A DNA stretch of 64,000 bases from Carnobacterium_A antarcticum (GCF_042658365.1 NZ_JBHSQC010000025.1), one strand, 5' to 3'; positions 6,577-15,819 are shown, numbered from the stretch's first letter. A program made the numbers and translations. Notes: generated by a model from the sequence alone, not told the origin.

Positions 6577-7755
6577 ATGTGGATGGAAATATTAGAGAAC
6601 GGAAAATTTAAATACATTGAACGCTACGAAGATCCTAAGACTAAAAATTACAGGAAAAAATCTACCACAATGAACTCAAACAGTAGACGTGCTTGGAACG
6701 AAGCGCAAAGAATATTAAACGCTAAAATAGAAGCCGCTTTAACTGAATCTAAAAAAGAACAAACGACCGGATTTGTTGATAACGAAAAATTGTTCTCTGA
6801 AACGCTGGATGAGTGGTTCTATATTTTCGTACATAAGCCTAATGGTCATCCTCCAAAAGGTAGCACCGTTTCAAATTATTCATATATAATAGGACTTATG
6901 AAAAACAAATATATGATCGATGAAATGGATTATAAAGTAAAAAATATGGATTTTAACGATGTTCAAAAAGTTTATGACCGACTCTTCCACGAATATAATT
7001 TCAGTATAAAATATATCGAGAAATTCAAATTGATTATTCACGCAACATTTAATCACGCTTATAAAAATAAATACATTAAAAATTTAGATCCTTTGACTTT
7101 ATCCAAAATACCAACACCAATACGTACCATCGAATCAATGGAAGCGGAAAGCATACCTCAGTATCTCGAGAAAGAAGAACTTGAAGCTTTGTTGGACAGA
7201 ACGAAAAAAATGAATGTGGGGTATTACAGCGTATTTTATGTACAGGCTTATACTGGGCTTAGAATAGGTGAATGTTTAGCTTTACAGGAAAAAGACGTAG
7301 AAGGCGCTCTTTTACACGTTAAAGGGACATATGACAACGTCACTAAAAGTCCTACACGTGGAGAAAAAACTATTCCTAAAACAAAAAAATCATTCCGATC
7401 TGTAGACATCAGTCAAGGCGTCATAGATTGTATTGAAAATAGAATTGGATTGAATCTCCTTATCCCTAAAAAGCACAACGATTATATCTTTATTTCTAAA
7501 AAGGGTAATCCATATGATATATCGGTATTGAATACTTTTCTTCGGAAAATGAAAGATGAACTTAATCTTAAAACTAAATTGAGCACACATATATTTAGAC
7601 ATACCCATATTAGTATGCTAGCTGAATTAGGTGTACCTTTGAATGTAATTATGGATCGTGTTGGACATAGCGATAGAGGAACAACCGAGAAGATTTACAC
7701 TCACGTTACTAACAAATCTAAGTCAGATTTGATAAATAAACTAAACGAATTATGA
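6577..7755 (+). CDS. int: Phage tyrosine integrase
   Basis: 392 residues; AGGAGG lies eight bases before the ATG. Residues 1-60 are an arm-binding domain, 70-180 the core-binding SAM-like domain, and 195-390 the catalytic domain. The visible catalytic set is Arg229 (TGLRIGE), His338 and Arg341 (HIFRHTH), His364 (VGH) and the nucleophile Tyr374 (IYTHV). All are present, so the enzyme should be active. It is the outermost gene of the prophage, next to rpmF, as expected for an integrase beside its att site. Confidence 0.95.
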   Translation: MWMEILENGKFKYIERYEDPKTKNYRKKSTTMNSNSRRAWNEAQRILNAKIEAALTESKKEQTTGFVDNEKLFSETLDEWFYIFVHKPNGHPPKGSTVSNYSYIIGLMKNKYMIDEMDYKVKNMDFNDVQKVYDRLFHEYNFSIKYIEKFKLIIHATFNHAYKNKYIKNLDPLTLSKIPTPIRTIESMEAESIPQYLEKEELEALLDRTKKMNVGYYSVFYVQAYTGLRIGECLALQEKDVEGALLHVKGTYDNVTKSPTRGEKTIPKTKKSFRSVDISQGVIDCIENRIGLNLLIPKKHNDYIFISKKGNPYDISVLNTFLRKMKDELNLKTKLSTHIFRHTHISMLAELGVPLNVIMDRVGHSDRGTTEKIYTHVTNKSKSDLINKLNEL

Positions 7756-7761
7756 AATCTC

Positions 7762-7783
7762 TGCCCCTTTTATGCCCCTTTTA
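7762..7783 (+). repeat. Tandem 11-bp repeat after the integrase
   Basis: TGCCCCTTTTA occurs twice in direct tandem (7762-7772 and 7773-7783). The octamer TATGAAAT also flanks the pair at 7751-7758 and 7782-7789. Short direct repeats beside an integrase gene are typical integrase arm-type binding sites, so these are candidates for the attachment region. Confidence 0.5.
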
Positions 7784-7816
7784 TGAAATTAGGCGCTACA
7801 AACGTTGATACAAAGC

Positions 7817-7851
7817 AAAACACCCTTGAGCCATGGTCTCAAGGGTGTTTT
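7817..7851. terminator. Bidirectional terminator between int and rpmF
   Basis: A perfect 14-bp stem (AAAACACCCTTGAG with CTCAAGGGTGTTTT) has a 7-base loop and A/T runs on both sides. It can end the rightward int transcript and the leftward yceD-rpmF transcript. The prophage att core may lie in or next to it. Confidence 0.85.
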
Positions 7852-7890
7852 TAAAACATTATCTCAGGTTATAAGCAGTTTCTGTCCGCA

Positions 7891-8070
7891 TTACGCTTCT
7901 TTACTTACTACTTCTTTACCGTCATATTGTCCACATGCTGCACAAACGTGATGGCTTTTTCTCAATTCCCCACAGTTAGGACATGGGTTCATGCCAGGCA
8001 CTTCTAACTTGAAATGCGTACGACGTCTATTTTTTTTAGCTTTTGATGTTCTTCTTTTTGGTACTGCCAT
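7891..8070 (-). CDS. rpmF: 50S ribosomal protein L32
   Basis: 59 residues, MAVPKRRTSKAKKNRRRTH..., the conserved L32 start. It has two CxxC pairs (CPNC and CAAC), so it is the zinc-binding form. An AGGAGG site precedes the ATG. It is the last gene of the yceD-rpmF pair, an arrangement kept in most bacteria. It is the first core gene after the prophage. Confidence 0.96.
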   Translation of the reverse strand: MAVPKRRTSKAKKNRRRTHFKLEVPGMNPCPNCGELRKSHHVCAACGQYDGKEVVSKEA

Positions 8071-8141
8071 TCTCTACACCTCCTTAAAGATTGCTTCTGC
8101 TTCTAATCGTTCAACTAGAAGAGAAGTTGTATGTTTTAATC

Positions 8142-8702
8142 TCACTTCTGATCATCCGATTCATCTTTAAATAAATCTTTTAAACCAGCAAAACGCGGAT
8201 CCAAAGTTTCTGATTTTTGTTTTGCTTTATCTGAAAGATAATCTTCTTCAGACACCACAAGCCAATCACTTCCACTTGGCATTTCGTGTTCCTTTTCTTC
8301 CTCTTCAGTAAAAACCTGCATTGGAAGATTTAACAAGACAGCATCTTCAATCGCTTCAGATAGATCGATCAGCTCTTTATCTAAATAAATCACTGTTTCG
8401 TCTTCTTTGTCGTCTGTATAATTTGTAACTTGTTGCGGAACATAAATCTCATTTACCTCAATCGATAAAGGTACTAAGACTGGTTTTAATGATCTTGCAG
8501 AAGGTAGTGTCACATCTAATGAAACAACCATATGAAGCAAGATGTCGTTTTCTTGAACAATCAGCGTTCCTTCCAAATGAATGGGAGAAACATCTAATAT
8601 TTCTTCTTCTCTCTTCATCAGGGACTCTTTCAAGTCAACCGTCTCAGAAAAAATAAGGGGTTCAAAGCGGTATTTTTGCAATTCGTTTAATGACCATTTC
8701 AT
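8142..8702 (-). CDS. yceD: YceD / DUF177 family protein
   Basis: 186 residues, acidic. The ending LDPRFAGLKDLF is the signature of DUF177/YceD proteins, which are coded just before rpmF and linked to 23S rRNA accumulation or ribosome assembly in plants and bacteria. An AGGAGTGA site precedes the ATG. It lies 71 bp upstream of rpmF and is co-directional. Confidence 0.88.
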   Translation of the reverse strand: MKWSLNELQKYRFEPLIFSETVDLKESLMKREEEILDVSPIHLEGTLIVQENDILLHMVVSLDVTLPSARSLKPVLVPLSIEVNEIYVPQQVTNYTDDKEDETVIYLDKELIDLSEAIEDAVLLNLPMQVFTEEEEKEHEMPSGSDWLVVSEEDYLSDKAKQKSETLDPRFAGLKDLFKDESDDQK

Positions 8703-8829
8703 TTTCCATCACTCCTAAAGCAACAAAGGTAATTATACTAGTCTCGCGGGCCTTTGTCAACGTATTTTACCTTACACCAAAAATGTTGTAACTCTTGTTT
8801 TCATTCCTATTTTCATAAGAAAATCTTAT

Positions 8830-10029
8830 TTAATCTTTTTTCCAACGGATAGGCTGCCTTCGATAATCTTGTGAATCAGCTGGGTAAGAAAAAGCCAGAT
8901 TATAGACTTCCCCCGCTTTGATGTCCAGTTTCCATAAACAAGCATTTTTTTGTTGAATATTAGTCAATAACGGCAGCGAAGCTTTCTTTTTCATTTGATT
9001 TAAATACTGTTGTCCTTCATGACTAAAACCTAAAATATGAAGAGCTTTGGGAAATTGGAGTTCTTTCATCATCTCTTCTGCTTTCACATCTAATAACAGA
9101 TAAACACATAAACGCTGCAGCCTAACCCAAGTATACCGTTTATTCTTGACTAAAGAAATAAAATGTTCAAACGTTTCCGCTTCTTTAACTTTTTCTTTTA
9201 AACGGTATTCAATCCCTTCAGTCATCTGATAAACTGTCCGTAATTCCGCAACTGACTGGATGGTCAGTTGGTATTTCAGATACGGCCAAAAATTTTCCCA
9301 CGAAAGAAATGCTGCTGTTTTTAATGCTTCCCGACTATTTTCCGGCATGACTTCTGCCAGCTCAGTTAAAGCTTCTAAACGTAAAGGAGAATCAATCAGC
9401 TTTCTTCGGATAGCTGTTGCACTTGCGAATTCTTTAGAAGACACTTCTTGATCGTGGTATCCGGCCCCTTCTCTCTTCACTGTGTGTAACGTCATGGGAT
9501 GGGCGTACTTAGCATTTTCTTTTGCATAAGCTAGGCCAAGTATGTTGTTGGGTGTCGTTTGGTCAAGCGCTTGTGCAGGCAGCAACTCTGACAGTACCTG
9601 CTGCATCTGAGCGGCGTAAGTCGTTCCATTATTCTGCAATTCTTTAAATCGTTCCTCTATCTGCTCCGATTCTTTTACAAAAAATTCAGCAACCGCTTGA
9701 TATTCCTGCGCATCTCCGGTTTCTGCACCAAAACATAAATGTTCACATCCTAATGAATGCAATAAAGCCACTGCGCCTTTCGCAAAATAATCAGCGGGTT
9801 GTACGCTAAAAGCAACAGGCAATTCAATGACCATATCTGCACCTGCTGATAAAGCCATTTGAGTTCTAGTCCATTTATCAACAATGGCCGGTTCGCCACG
9901 CTGCAAAAAGTTTCCGCTCATCACAGCAATCAAAACATCTGCTTTCGTTTGTTCTTTAGCTTGATGCAAATGGTACAGATGTCCATTGTGAAATGGATTG
10001 TATTCAACGATTACGCCGCAACTTTTCAT
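8830..10029 (-). CDS. tmcAL: tRNA(Met) cytidine acetate ligase
   Basis: 399 residues, usual for the family (YlbM in Bacillus). The N-terminus holds the nucleotidyltransferase motif H-x-G-H (NPFHNGHLYHL, His14/His17) and the block VMSGNFLQRGEPAIVDKWTRT. TmcAL activates acetate with ATP and makes N4-acetylcytidine at the wobble position of elongator tRNA-Met. It lies 12 bp after recQ on the same strand. Confidence 0.92.
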   Translation of the reverse strand: MKSCGVIVEYNPFHNGHLYHLHQAKEQTKADVLIAVMSGNFLQRGEPAIVDKWTRTQMALSAGADMVIELPVAFSVQPADYFAKGAVALLHSLGCEHLCFGAETGDAQEYQAVAEFFVKESEQIEERFKELQNNGTTYAAQMQQVLSELLPAQALDQTTPNNILGLAYAKENAKYAHPMTLHTVKREGAGYHDQEVSSKEFASATAIRRKLIDSPLRLEALTELAEVMPENSREALKTAAFLSWENFWPYLKYQLTIQSVAELRTVYQMTEGIEYRLKEKVKEAETFEHFISLVKNKRYTWVRLQRLCVYLLLDVKAEEMMKELQFPKALHILGFSHEGQQYLNQMKKKASLPLLTNIQQKNACLWKLDIKAGEVYNLAFSYPADSQDYRRQPIRWKKD

Positions 10030-10041
10030 TTTTCCCTCACC

Positions 10042-11811
10042 TCAACTTTTGACGCTTGTTTTTTTTAGTTCTTCTAAAAATACGGCTCCATATTTTTCCA
10101 GTTTATTCTCTCCAACTCCTTTGACCATCAAAAGCTCATTATCTGTTTGAGGCATGAGTTGACACATTTGCTTCAGTGTCTCATCCGAAAAAATAACATA
10201 AGGAGGCACTTTTTGGATGGTTGCCAGTCCTTTTCGTACTTCACGCAGCCGATCAAACAACACATCGTCAATAGCAACTTTATGCGCTTGCTGAGCTTGT
10301 TTACGTGTCACTTTTAGTTCGCCTTTTAAAACTGTCACGCCTTTCTCAGTAACTTTCAATAAAGGATATTGTCCATCGGTCGGCATCAAATATTTTTCAG
10401 CCGTCAAGTAATCGATCAGCTGAGTTACTTCTTTTTGAGAAGACGTCTTCATTAAGCCATAAGTCGACAATTCTTCAAACTTCCATTGTTTTATTTTTTG
10501 GTCTTTTGAACCCGTCAGTACTTTCATGACCATTGATTTACCAAAAGTTTCTCCCATACGTTTAACACAAGATAAAACTTTTTGAGTATCTAAAGTGACG
10601 TCAATGGCTTCTCGCTCATCCAAACAATTGCTGCAATGCCCGCATTCTCCGCATTCTTCCCCAAAATAACGAACGATGTACCGCTGCAAGCACATTTGAG
10701 TAGAACCATATTGTGCCATTTCTCTTAGCTTAGTGTATTCAAGCTTTTTATGTTCTTCATTCATCTCAGATTGTTCGATGAAATAATGTTGAATTTGCAT
10801 GTCTTGCGGCGAAAACAATAAAATAGCGTCACTTGGCAATCCGTCTCGACCAGCCCGGCCTGCTTCTTGATAGTATGCTTCGATATTCTTAGGAATTTGG
10901 TAATGGATGACAAAACGCACATTGCTTTTATCAATTCCCATTCCAAAAGCATTAGTTGCAACCATTACGTTTACTTCATCATAGAGGAATTTTTCTTGCC
11001 AATCGTTTCGTTCCTCTTCTTTCATTCCACCATGGTATTTTCCAACAGTTATTTTGTTCGTTTTTAATAACAAGTAAATCCGTTCAACTTCTTTGCGTGT
11101 ACTGGCGTAAATAATCCCAGATTGTCCTTCATTGATTTTTAAGTAATCCAAGAGATAGCGATTCCGTTCTTGGCCTTTTACCACTTGGAAAGCTAAATTA
11201 TCGCGAACAAATCCTGTATTCACACGATTGTTTTCTTCAATTCCTAATAATTGCAAGATATCATTAGATACAAGCGGTGTTGCAGTAGCGGTCAAAGCCA
11301 GAATAGTTGGACGATAAGTAAAATTTTGGATCGTATCACATAACGACAAATAACTCGGTCTAAAATCATGCCCCCATTGTGAAATACAATGCGCTTCATC
11401 AATAGCAATCATCGATACTTTAACCGATTGCATCAAATAAAAGATTTCTTCCGTTTGGAAACGTTCAGGTGCAACATAGACTAATTTATAGTCCCCATTG
11501 CTGGCTTTTTTCAATCGATCATTCATTTCCGCTGACGAAAGCGTACTATTTAAAAATGTTGCTGCTATGCCTAATTCCGTCAAAGCATCCACTTGATCTT
11601 TCATCAAAGAAATCAATGGCGAAACAACGATGGTCACGCCATCAAACACTAATGCCGGAATCTGGTAACAAAGCGATTTCCCGCCTCCGGTAGGCATAAT
11701 GGCTAATGAATCTTGACCATTTAAAATCTTTTCAATTACTTCTTTTTGGCCAAACCGAAAAGCATTAAAGCCATAAATGTCATGAAGCAATTGATGAGCT
11801 TTCGCTAACAT
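10042..11811 (-). CDS. recQ: ATP-dependent DNA helicase RecQ
   Basis: 589 residues. Walker A is PTGGGKS (Lys45), the DEAH box is AIDEAHCISQWGHDFRP, and the motif VI region is QEAGRAGRDG. A four-cysteine zinc cluster (C..ECGHCSNC) and a C-terminal HRDC domain (last about 75 residues) follow. It therefore has the complete RecQ architecture. It sits between yqeM and tmcAL. Confidence 0.95.
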   Translation of the reverse strand: MLAKAHQLLHDIYGFNAFRFGQKEVIEKILNGQDSLAIMPTGGGKSLCYQIPALVFDGVTIVVSPLISLMKDQVDALTELGIAATFLNSTLSSAEMNDRLKKASNGDYKLVYVAPERFQTEEIFYLMQSVKVSMIAIDEAHCISQWGHDFRPSYLSLCDTIQNFTYRPTILALTATATPLVSNDILQLLGIEENNRVNTGFVRDNLAFQVVKGQERNRYLLDYLKINEGQSGIIYASTRKEVERIYLLLKTNKITVGKYHGGMKEEERNDWQEKFLYDEVNVMVATNAFGMGIDKSNVRFVIHYQIPKNIEAYYQEAGRAGRDGLPSDAILLFSPQDMQIQHYFIEQSEMNEEHKKLEYTKLREMAQYGSTQMCLQRYIVRYFGEECGECGHCSNCLDEREAIDVTLDTQKVLSCVKRMGETFGKSMVMKVLTGSKDQKIKQWKFEELSTYGLMKTSSQKEVTQLIDYLTAEKYLMPTDGQYPLLKVTEKGVTVLKGELKVTRKQAQQAHKVAIDDVLFDRLREVRKGLATIQKVPPYVIFSDETLKQMCQLMPQTDNELLMVKGVGENKLEKYGAVFLEELKKTSVKS

Positions 11812-11854
11812 CTTGCACCCTCCTTTTTCACATTCAACAGTCTTCCTAGATTAA

Positions 11855-11890
11855 AAAAACAGAAAAATCAGTTTCGATTCTCCTGTTTTT
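11855..11890 (-). terminator. Terminator after yqeM
   Basis: An imperfect hairpin (ACAG...CTGT with inner pairs) is followed on the minus strand by seven T. It lies 48 bp after the yqeM stop and before recQ, so the yqe cluster and recQ are probably separate transcripts. Confidence 0.6.
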
Positions 11891-11937
11891 TCTCCGCTAT
11901 GAATGCCTTTAGTTGTTGCAGAAAGTTGATTCACAAC

Positions 11938-12672
11938 TTATTTTTTACACGTAAAAAACCAGCGCGTAGATTCATCATTTATGTCAGACTCTCCAAATTC
12001 TGCACTAGTAAAAATTGAAGTAAATCCAGCTTGCTGCAACATTTCCCGATACACTTCTATTGGGTAAGTCCGTTCTTTATGAGTTTCATCAAAACGCTCA
12101 TAGCGATCTGTTTCTTCCTCGTAAACAAAAAATGTCAAGTCATGTTCGATTGAGTGTTCCGTTTCTCCAGCATAACTTTGCCAAAGGAAACTGATCTCTT
12201 CCGACTGATCATTATACATATAGCCCGGGAAAATGTTATCGATTTGATAAATTGAATGAACATCGAATAAAAATGTTCCTTCTTCATTTAACGTTTGATA
12301 CACTTCTTTAAAAACATTCAAAACTGCGGCAGCATCCGGCATATAACAAATTGAGTCTGAAAAACAGGTAACAACATCATACTGTCCAATTTCTGATAAA
12401 TCCAGCATGTCGCCTTCTATTAGCGGCAGCTGAACGCCTTCAGAAAAGGCTCGTTCGCTTGCCAAACTCAACATATTAGCTGACAAATCTAACCCTGTCA
12501 CATCATAGCCATGTTTTTTCAATGTGACTGCTAATGCGCCTGTTCCGCAAGCCAATTCGAGTACGGATTGCCCTTTGTTTTGAAGTTGACGGTCCACGAA
12601 ACTAGCCCATCGTTCATAAAGAGTATCGTCCATAATAGCGTCATAAACTTGTGCAAATGTTTGATAACTCAT
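11938..12672 (-). CDS. yqeM: Class I SAM methyltransferase YqeM
   Basis: 244 residues. SAM motif I is VLELACGTGALAVTL and motif II is VTGLDLSANML (residues about 38-65). It is the last gene of the conserved nadD-yqeK-rsfS-yqeM string. The substrate is not established. Confidence 0.9.
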   Translation of the reverse strand: MSYQTFAQVYDAIMDDTLYERWASFVDRQLQNKGQSVLELACGTGALAVTLKKHGYDVTGLDLSANMLSLASERAFSEGVQLPLIEGDMLDLSEIGQYDVVTCFSDSICYMPDAAAVLNVFKEVYQTLNEEGTFLFDVHSIYQIDNIFPGYMYNDQSEEISFLWQSYAGETEHSIEHDLTFFVYEEETDRYERFDETHKERTYPIEVYREMLQQAGFTSIFTSAEFGESDINDESTRWFFTCKK

Positions 12673-12677
12673 TGGAC

Positions 12678-13034
12678 TTAAACCATATCGGTGATGTCTA
12701 CCAATGGTGCATCACTCCATAGTTTTTCGAGATTGTAAAACGAACGTTCTGAGTAATGAAAAACATGTACAATAATTTCGCCTAAATCAATCAATAACCA
12801 TTTTGCAGATTCACGGCCTTCGACGCGATTTACTTTAAGTCCAGCTTTGTGAACTTGATCAATGATTTCATCTGCGATTGCTTGTACTTGCTTTTCACTA
12901 TTTCCGTGCATAACGACAAAATAATCAGCTAAAATAGAAATTTGGCGAACGTCCATTGCTAAAATGTCTTCTGCTCGCTTGTCATCTCCGGCTTTTACTG
13001 CAATTTCTAATAATTTTTCACTTGTTGCTATCAT
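12678..13034 (-). CDS. rsfS: Ribosomal silencing factor RsfS
   Basis: 118 residues, the standard length. It has the family text DILAMDVRQISILADYFVVMHGNSEKQVQAIADEI and ends with VHVFHYSERSFYNLEKLW. RsfS binds L14 of the large subunit and blocks joining with 30S when nutrients are low. It is placed between yqeK and yqeM as in Bacillus. Confidence 0.95.
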   Translation of the reverse strand: MIATSEKLLEIAVKAGDDKRAEDILAMDVRQISILADYFVVMHGNSEKQVQAIADEIIDQVHKAGLKVNRVEGRESAKWLLIDLGEIIVHVFHYSERSFYNLEKLWSDAPLVDITDMV

Positions 13035-13044
13035 TATATTCCTC

Positions 13045-13653
13045 CTAAGGTTTTGCTACCCATGTATTATAAGTATCGATGGTTTTCGGGTAAATTTTTC
13101 TTTTTTGACCAATCAAATGCAGCAAAGTGTGTTCCGTTTCAAATGCTACAGCTTCTGCTAAGCTCGTTTCAGCTGCTTTTCTTGCTTCAGAGACAACCGG
13201 GAAAACACGACCAGGTTCAATATAATCGGCTACATAGATGATTTGTTCTAATAAAGACATCTCTGGACGGCCGACTGTATGATAATGAATAGCATTTAAA
13301 ATATCCGCATCTTGGATGCCTAATTCTTTTTTGACTAAAATAGCTCCAACAGGACCATGCCAAATTTCACTGCCATATTGCAATAGTTCCAAATCCAAAT
13401 TTGCGCTAATGATCAAATCATGCATTTCGCCATGATTGCGTTCTTTAGCATAATCATGCGTTAAAGCAGCAATACTAGCCGCCTCTGTTGAAACGCCATA
13501 GCGTTGAGCTAATTCTACAGCTGCGGTTTCGACGCCTAGGACATGCTTAAAACGTTGACTGCTCATTTGTGTTTGTACTTTTTCAAGCAGTTCTTTTCGG
13601 CTGAGGTTAATATATTTCTCGCCGTAAAATAAGTCATTCGGTTTTATCAGCAT
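13045..13653 (-). CDS. yqeK: HD-domain hydrolase YqeK (Ap4A hydrolase)
   Basis: 202 residues from the ATG at 13653, chosen for the GAAGGGG site upstream; a GTG seven codons earlier has no site. The HD motif is LTHDYAKE, with a second H..E..H set (HGEMHDLI, HYHTVGRPEM). Family members split diadenosine tetraphosphate symmetrically. The gene overlaps the end of nadD by 20 bp. Confidence 0.92.
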   Translation of the reverse strand: MLIKPNDLFYGEKYINLSRKELLEKVQTQMSSQRFKHVLGVETAAVELAQRYGVSTEAASIAALTHDYAKERNHGEMHDLIISANLDLELLQYGSEIWHGPVGAILVKKELGIQDADILNAIHYHTVGRPEMSLLEQIIYVADYIEPGRVFPVVSEARKAAETSLAEAVAFETEHTLLHLIGQKRKIYPKTIDTYNTWVAKP

Positions 13654-14287
13654 TTTGATATAACCCCTTCTCACTAATATACTGTAATGTTTTATCAGGA
13701 ATCAAATACCGTACCGGACAATTTGTTTCCAGCTTCGTGCGTAAAAGCGTAGAACTGATGTCCAGCGAAGGGACATCGACCCATATAATCGGATAAGGAC
13801 TTTCTAACCCATATCCTGGTCTATTTACGCCGACAAATTGAACGAGATGGAGCAATTCTTCGATGCGATACCATTTAGGTAAATAAGCTACCATATCGCC
13901 GCCAATAATAAAGTAATAATCCGTCTCTGGATGTTCCTTGACTAACTGCAACAATGTATCGTAAGTATAACTCTTACCGCCACGTTCAACTTCGCTTTTC
14001 TCAATGTCAAAAAGAGAGTTATCTTGAATAGCTGCCTCAACCATTTTCACTCGATGAGAAGCAGCAATAGCTTTCTTTTCATCTTGATGTGGAGGATTTG
14101 CACTCGGCATAAAATAAATTTTATCCAAACCCAGCTGCTGGCAAACTTGATCTGCAATAATCAAATGCCCGATATGCGGCGGATTGAATGTTCCACCCAG
14201 TATCCCAACTTTTTTCCGTTTGTTTTTTACAGGTAAAACCTCTGTCAAAGCGTCAACCTGATGGAAAGAAACAGTTTGCTTGTTCAA
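13634..14287 (-). CDS. nadD: Nicotinate-nucleotide adenylyltransferase
   Basis: The core begins VGILGGTFNPPHIGHL, the NadD nucleotidyltransferase motif, and ends with DISSTLLR, the ISSTxxR motif. It makes NaAD from NaMN and ATP. The start is uncertain: a TTG at 14287 has AAAGG eight bases upstream, while a GTG at 14296 overlaps that site. The 25-30 residues before the core (KQTVSFHQVDALTEVLPVKNKRKK) are an N-terminal extension relative to Bacillus NadD. Confidence 0.93.
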   Translation of the reverse strand: MNKQTVSFHQVDALTEVLPVKNKRKKVGILGGTFNPPHIGHLIIADQVCQQLGLDKIYFMPSANPPHQDEKKAIAASHRVKMVEAAIQDNSLFDIEKSEVERGGKSYTYDTLLQLVKEHPETDYYFIIGGDMVAYLPKWYRIEELLHLVQFVGVNRPGYGLESPYPIIWVDVPSLDISSTLLRTKLETNCPVRYLIPDKTLQYISEKGLYQNADKTE

Positions 14288-14319
14288 GATAATCACCTTT
14301 CTTTCATTCGTTCATGTTT

Positions 14320-14640
14320 TTACTTTTTCTTTTTAGCTGGCAATTCAGTTGAAATACGTTGGTATTTCTCTTGTGATGAAGGGCTAAATAACACGATCAC
14401 ACGACCAATGACTTGAACTGCATCGCAGCCTAAGGCCCGTTCGATTTCTGCTGCTACTTCATCAACCGATTCATCGGTATTTTGCAGTAAGTTGATTTTT
14501 ATTAATTCTCTTTTTTCAAGTGCTTCGCCAATCTGTACAATGACTTCTTTGTTTAAACCATTTTTTCCAATTTGGAAAATAGGGTCTAAATGATGAGCTT
14601 TGCTTCTTAAATAACGTTTTTGTTTTCCAGTTAATTCCAT
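14320..14640 (-). CDS. yhbY: YhbY-type CRM-domain RNA-binding protein
   Basis: 106 residues with the CRM motif from the start (LTGKQKRYLRSKAHHLDPIFQIGKNGL) through GRVIVLF and a basic tail (PAKKKK). YhbY/YqeI binds pre-50S particles. Cluster position between yqeH and nadD is conserved; aroE, present here in Bacillus, is absent. Confidence 0.93.
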   Translation of the reverse strand: MELTGKQKRYLRSKAHHLDPIFQIGKNGLNKEVIVQIGEALEKRELIKINLLQNTDESVDEVAAEIERALGCDAVQVIGRVIVLFSPSSQEKYQRISTELPAKKKK

Positions 14641-14688
14641 TTTTTCACTCCATCTAGATTATAGTCGCTAATTTTTTGGTCTTTAAGT

Positions 14689-15819
14689 TTAAATTAAAGA
14701 TTTACGAATAACTACATTAACACCTTTTGGTGCCCAACCTGCAACTACTGCTCCAGGCTCATTAACAGTTACCCAACCCAATCCTGCAAAAACAATATCG
14801 GATTTTTCTTTGATAGTAAATTCGAAACGAACCAATTCGGGGAAATCTGCCACTTCATCTTTACGAGGGGGCTGTAACAATTCACCAACTTGTTTTTTAT
14901 ACAATTCATCCGCATTAGCTAATTTTGTCCGATGAATTTTTAAATCATTAGAAGTAAAGCAAGTAAATGAGCGTCTGCCGCCTTGTAAATAATCAAAACG
15001 CGCAACACCTCCAAAGAACAAGGTTTGCCCTTCGTTCAATTGATAGACCATTGGTTTGATTTCTTTTTTAGGAGCTATCAATTTTAAATCTTTATCCCCT
15101 AAAACGTGCGCCATTTGATGACGATGAACAATTCCAGGTGTATCGATCAATAGTTTTCCATCTTCCAAAGGTATTTCGATTCGATCCAACGTTGTTCCAG
15201 GGAACTGTGAAGTTGTAATCAAATCTTGGACACCAACTGTCATTTTAATAATTTGGTTAATCAATGTTGATTTTCCAACATTGGTTACTCCCACTACAAA
15301 AACATCGCGTCCTTGACGGTATTTTTCAATAGTGTCTAATAAACTTTCCATTTCTTTAGGTTTCATAGCGCTTGTTAAAACGACCTCTTTAGGGCGCAAT
15401 CCTTCTTCAAAAGCTCGTTCACGTAACCATTGGGTCATTTTTCCGCGTTTTAAGGATTTAGGCAATAAATCAACTTTGTTGCCCACTAATAGAACCGGGT
15501 TATTGCCGACAAAACGATGGAGTCCTGGAATCAAGCTGCCATTGAAATCAAAAATATCAACAACATTCACTATCAACGCATCTTCTGTTCCAATTTCATT
15601 CAGCAATTTCAAAAAATCGTCATCGGTTAAGTGGACATCTTGAATTTCATTGTAGTGCCGTAATCTAAAACAACGTTGACAATACACTTCTTCTTGTTCA
15701 AGTCCTTTTTTCAGGGCTGATTCTGGTGTATATCCTGGAGCGTCTTTATCGGTTGTTTGAATAACAGCTCCACATCCGATGCACCGAATTTCTTCCTCAT
15801 TCATTAATTCTTTTGTCAT
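14689..15819 (-). CDS. yqeH: Circularly permuted ribosome-biogenesis GTPase YqeH
   Basis: 376 residues. An N-terminal zinc finger (CIGCG...CQRC) is followed by a permuted G domain: G4 (VGNKVDLLP) comes before G1 (GVTNVGKSTLIN) and G3 (DTPG). YqeH is needed for 30S maturation. Its start overlaps the yqeG stop by 23 bp. Confidence 0.95.
   Translation of the reverse strand: MTKELMNEEEIRCIGCGAVIQTTDKDAPGYTPESALKKGLEQEEVYCQRCFRLRHYNEIQDVHLTDDDFLKLLNEIGTEDALIVNVVDIFDFNGSLIPGLHRFVGNNPVLLVGNKVDLLPKSLKRGKMTQWLRERAFEEGLRPKEVVLTSAMKPKEMESLLDTIEKYRQGRDVFVVGVTNVGKSTLINQIIKMTVGVQDLITTSQFPGTTLDRIEIPLEDGKLLIDTPGIVHRHQMAHVLGDKDLKLIAPKKEIKPMVYQLNEGQTLFFGGVARFDYLQGGRRSFTCFTSNDLKIHRTKLANADELYKKQVGELLQPPRKDEVADFPELVRFEFTIKEKSDIVFAGLGWVTVNEPGAVVAGWAPKGVNVVIRKSLI

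Larger units (their letters stand above)
1..7800. mobile_element. Right-hand part of a prophage (other end outside window)
   Basis: Gene order is that of a temperate siphovirus: leftward early genes (AAA ATPase, small ORFs, Bro-N antirepressor, Cro-like protein), a divergent control region, then rightward CI-like repressor, ImmA-type peptidase, accessory genes and a tyrosine integrase at the edge. The integrase is followed at once by chromosomal rpmF-yceD-tmcAL. The 4,400-6,450 stretch is visibly more AT-rich than the core genes after 7,890. The right boundary is placed between the integrase stop (7,755) and the rpmF terminator (7,817). The att core cannot be defined because the other end is not in the window. 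An integrative element other than a phage is possible, but the Bro/Cro/CI set favours a phage. Confidence 0.88.

Noticed and set aside
7741..7890. tRNA gene as prophage attachment site
   Set aside because: No tRNA-like fold or sequence is seen between the integrase and rpmF.
15332..15643. Open frame of about 100 codons on the plus strand inside yqeH
   Set aside because: No ribosome binding site, sits opposite a strongly conserved gene; a shadow frame. Similar antisense frames inside recQ, hom, prfC, nox and oppC were dropped for the same reason.
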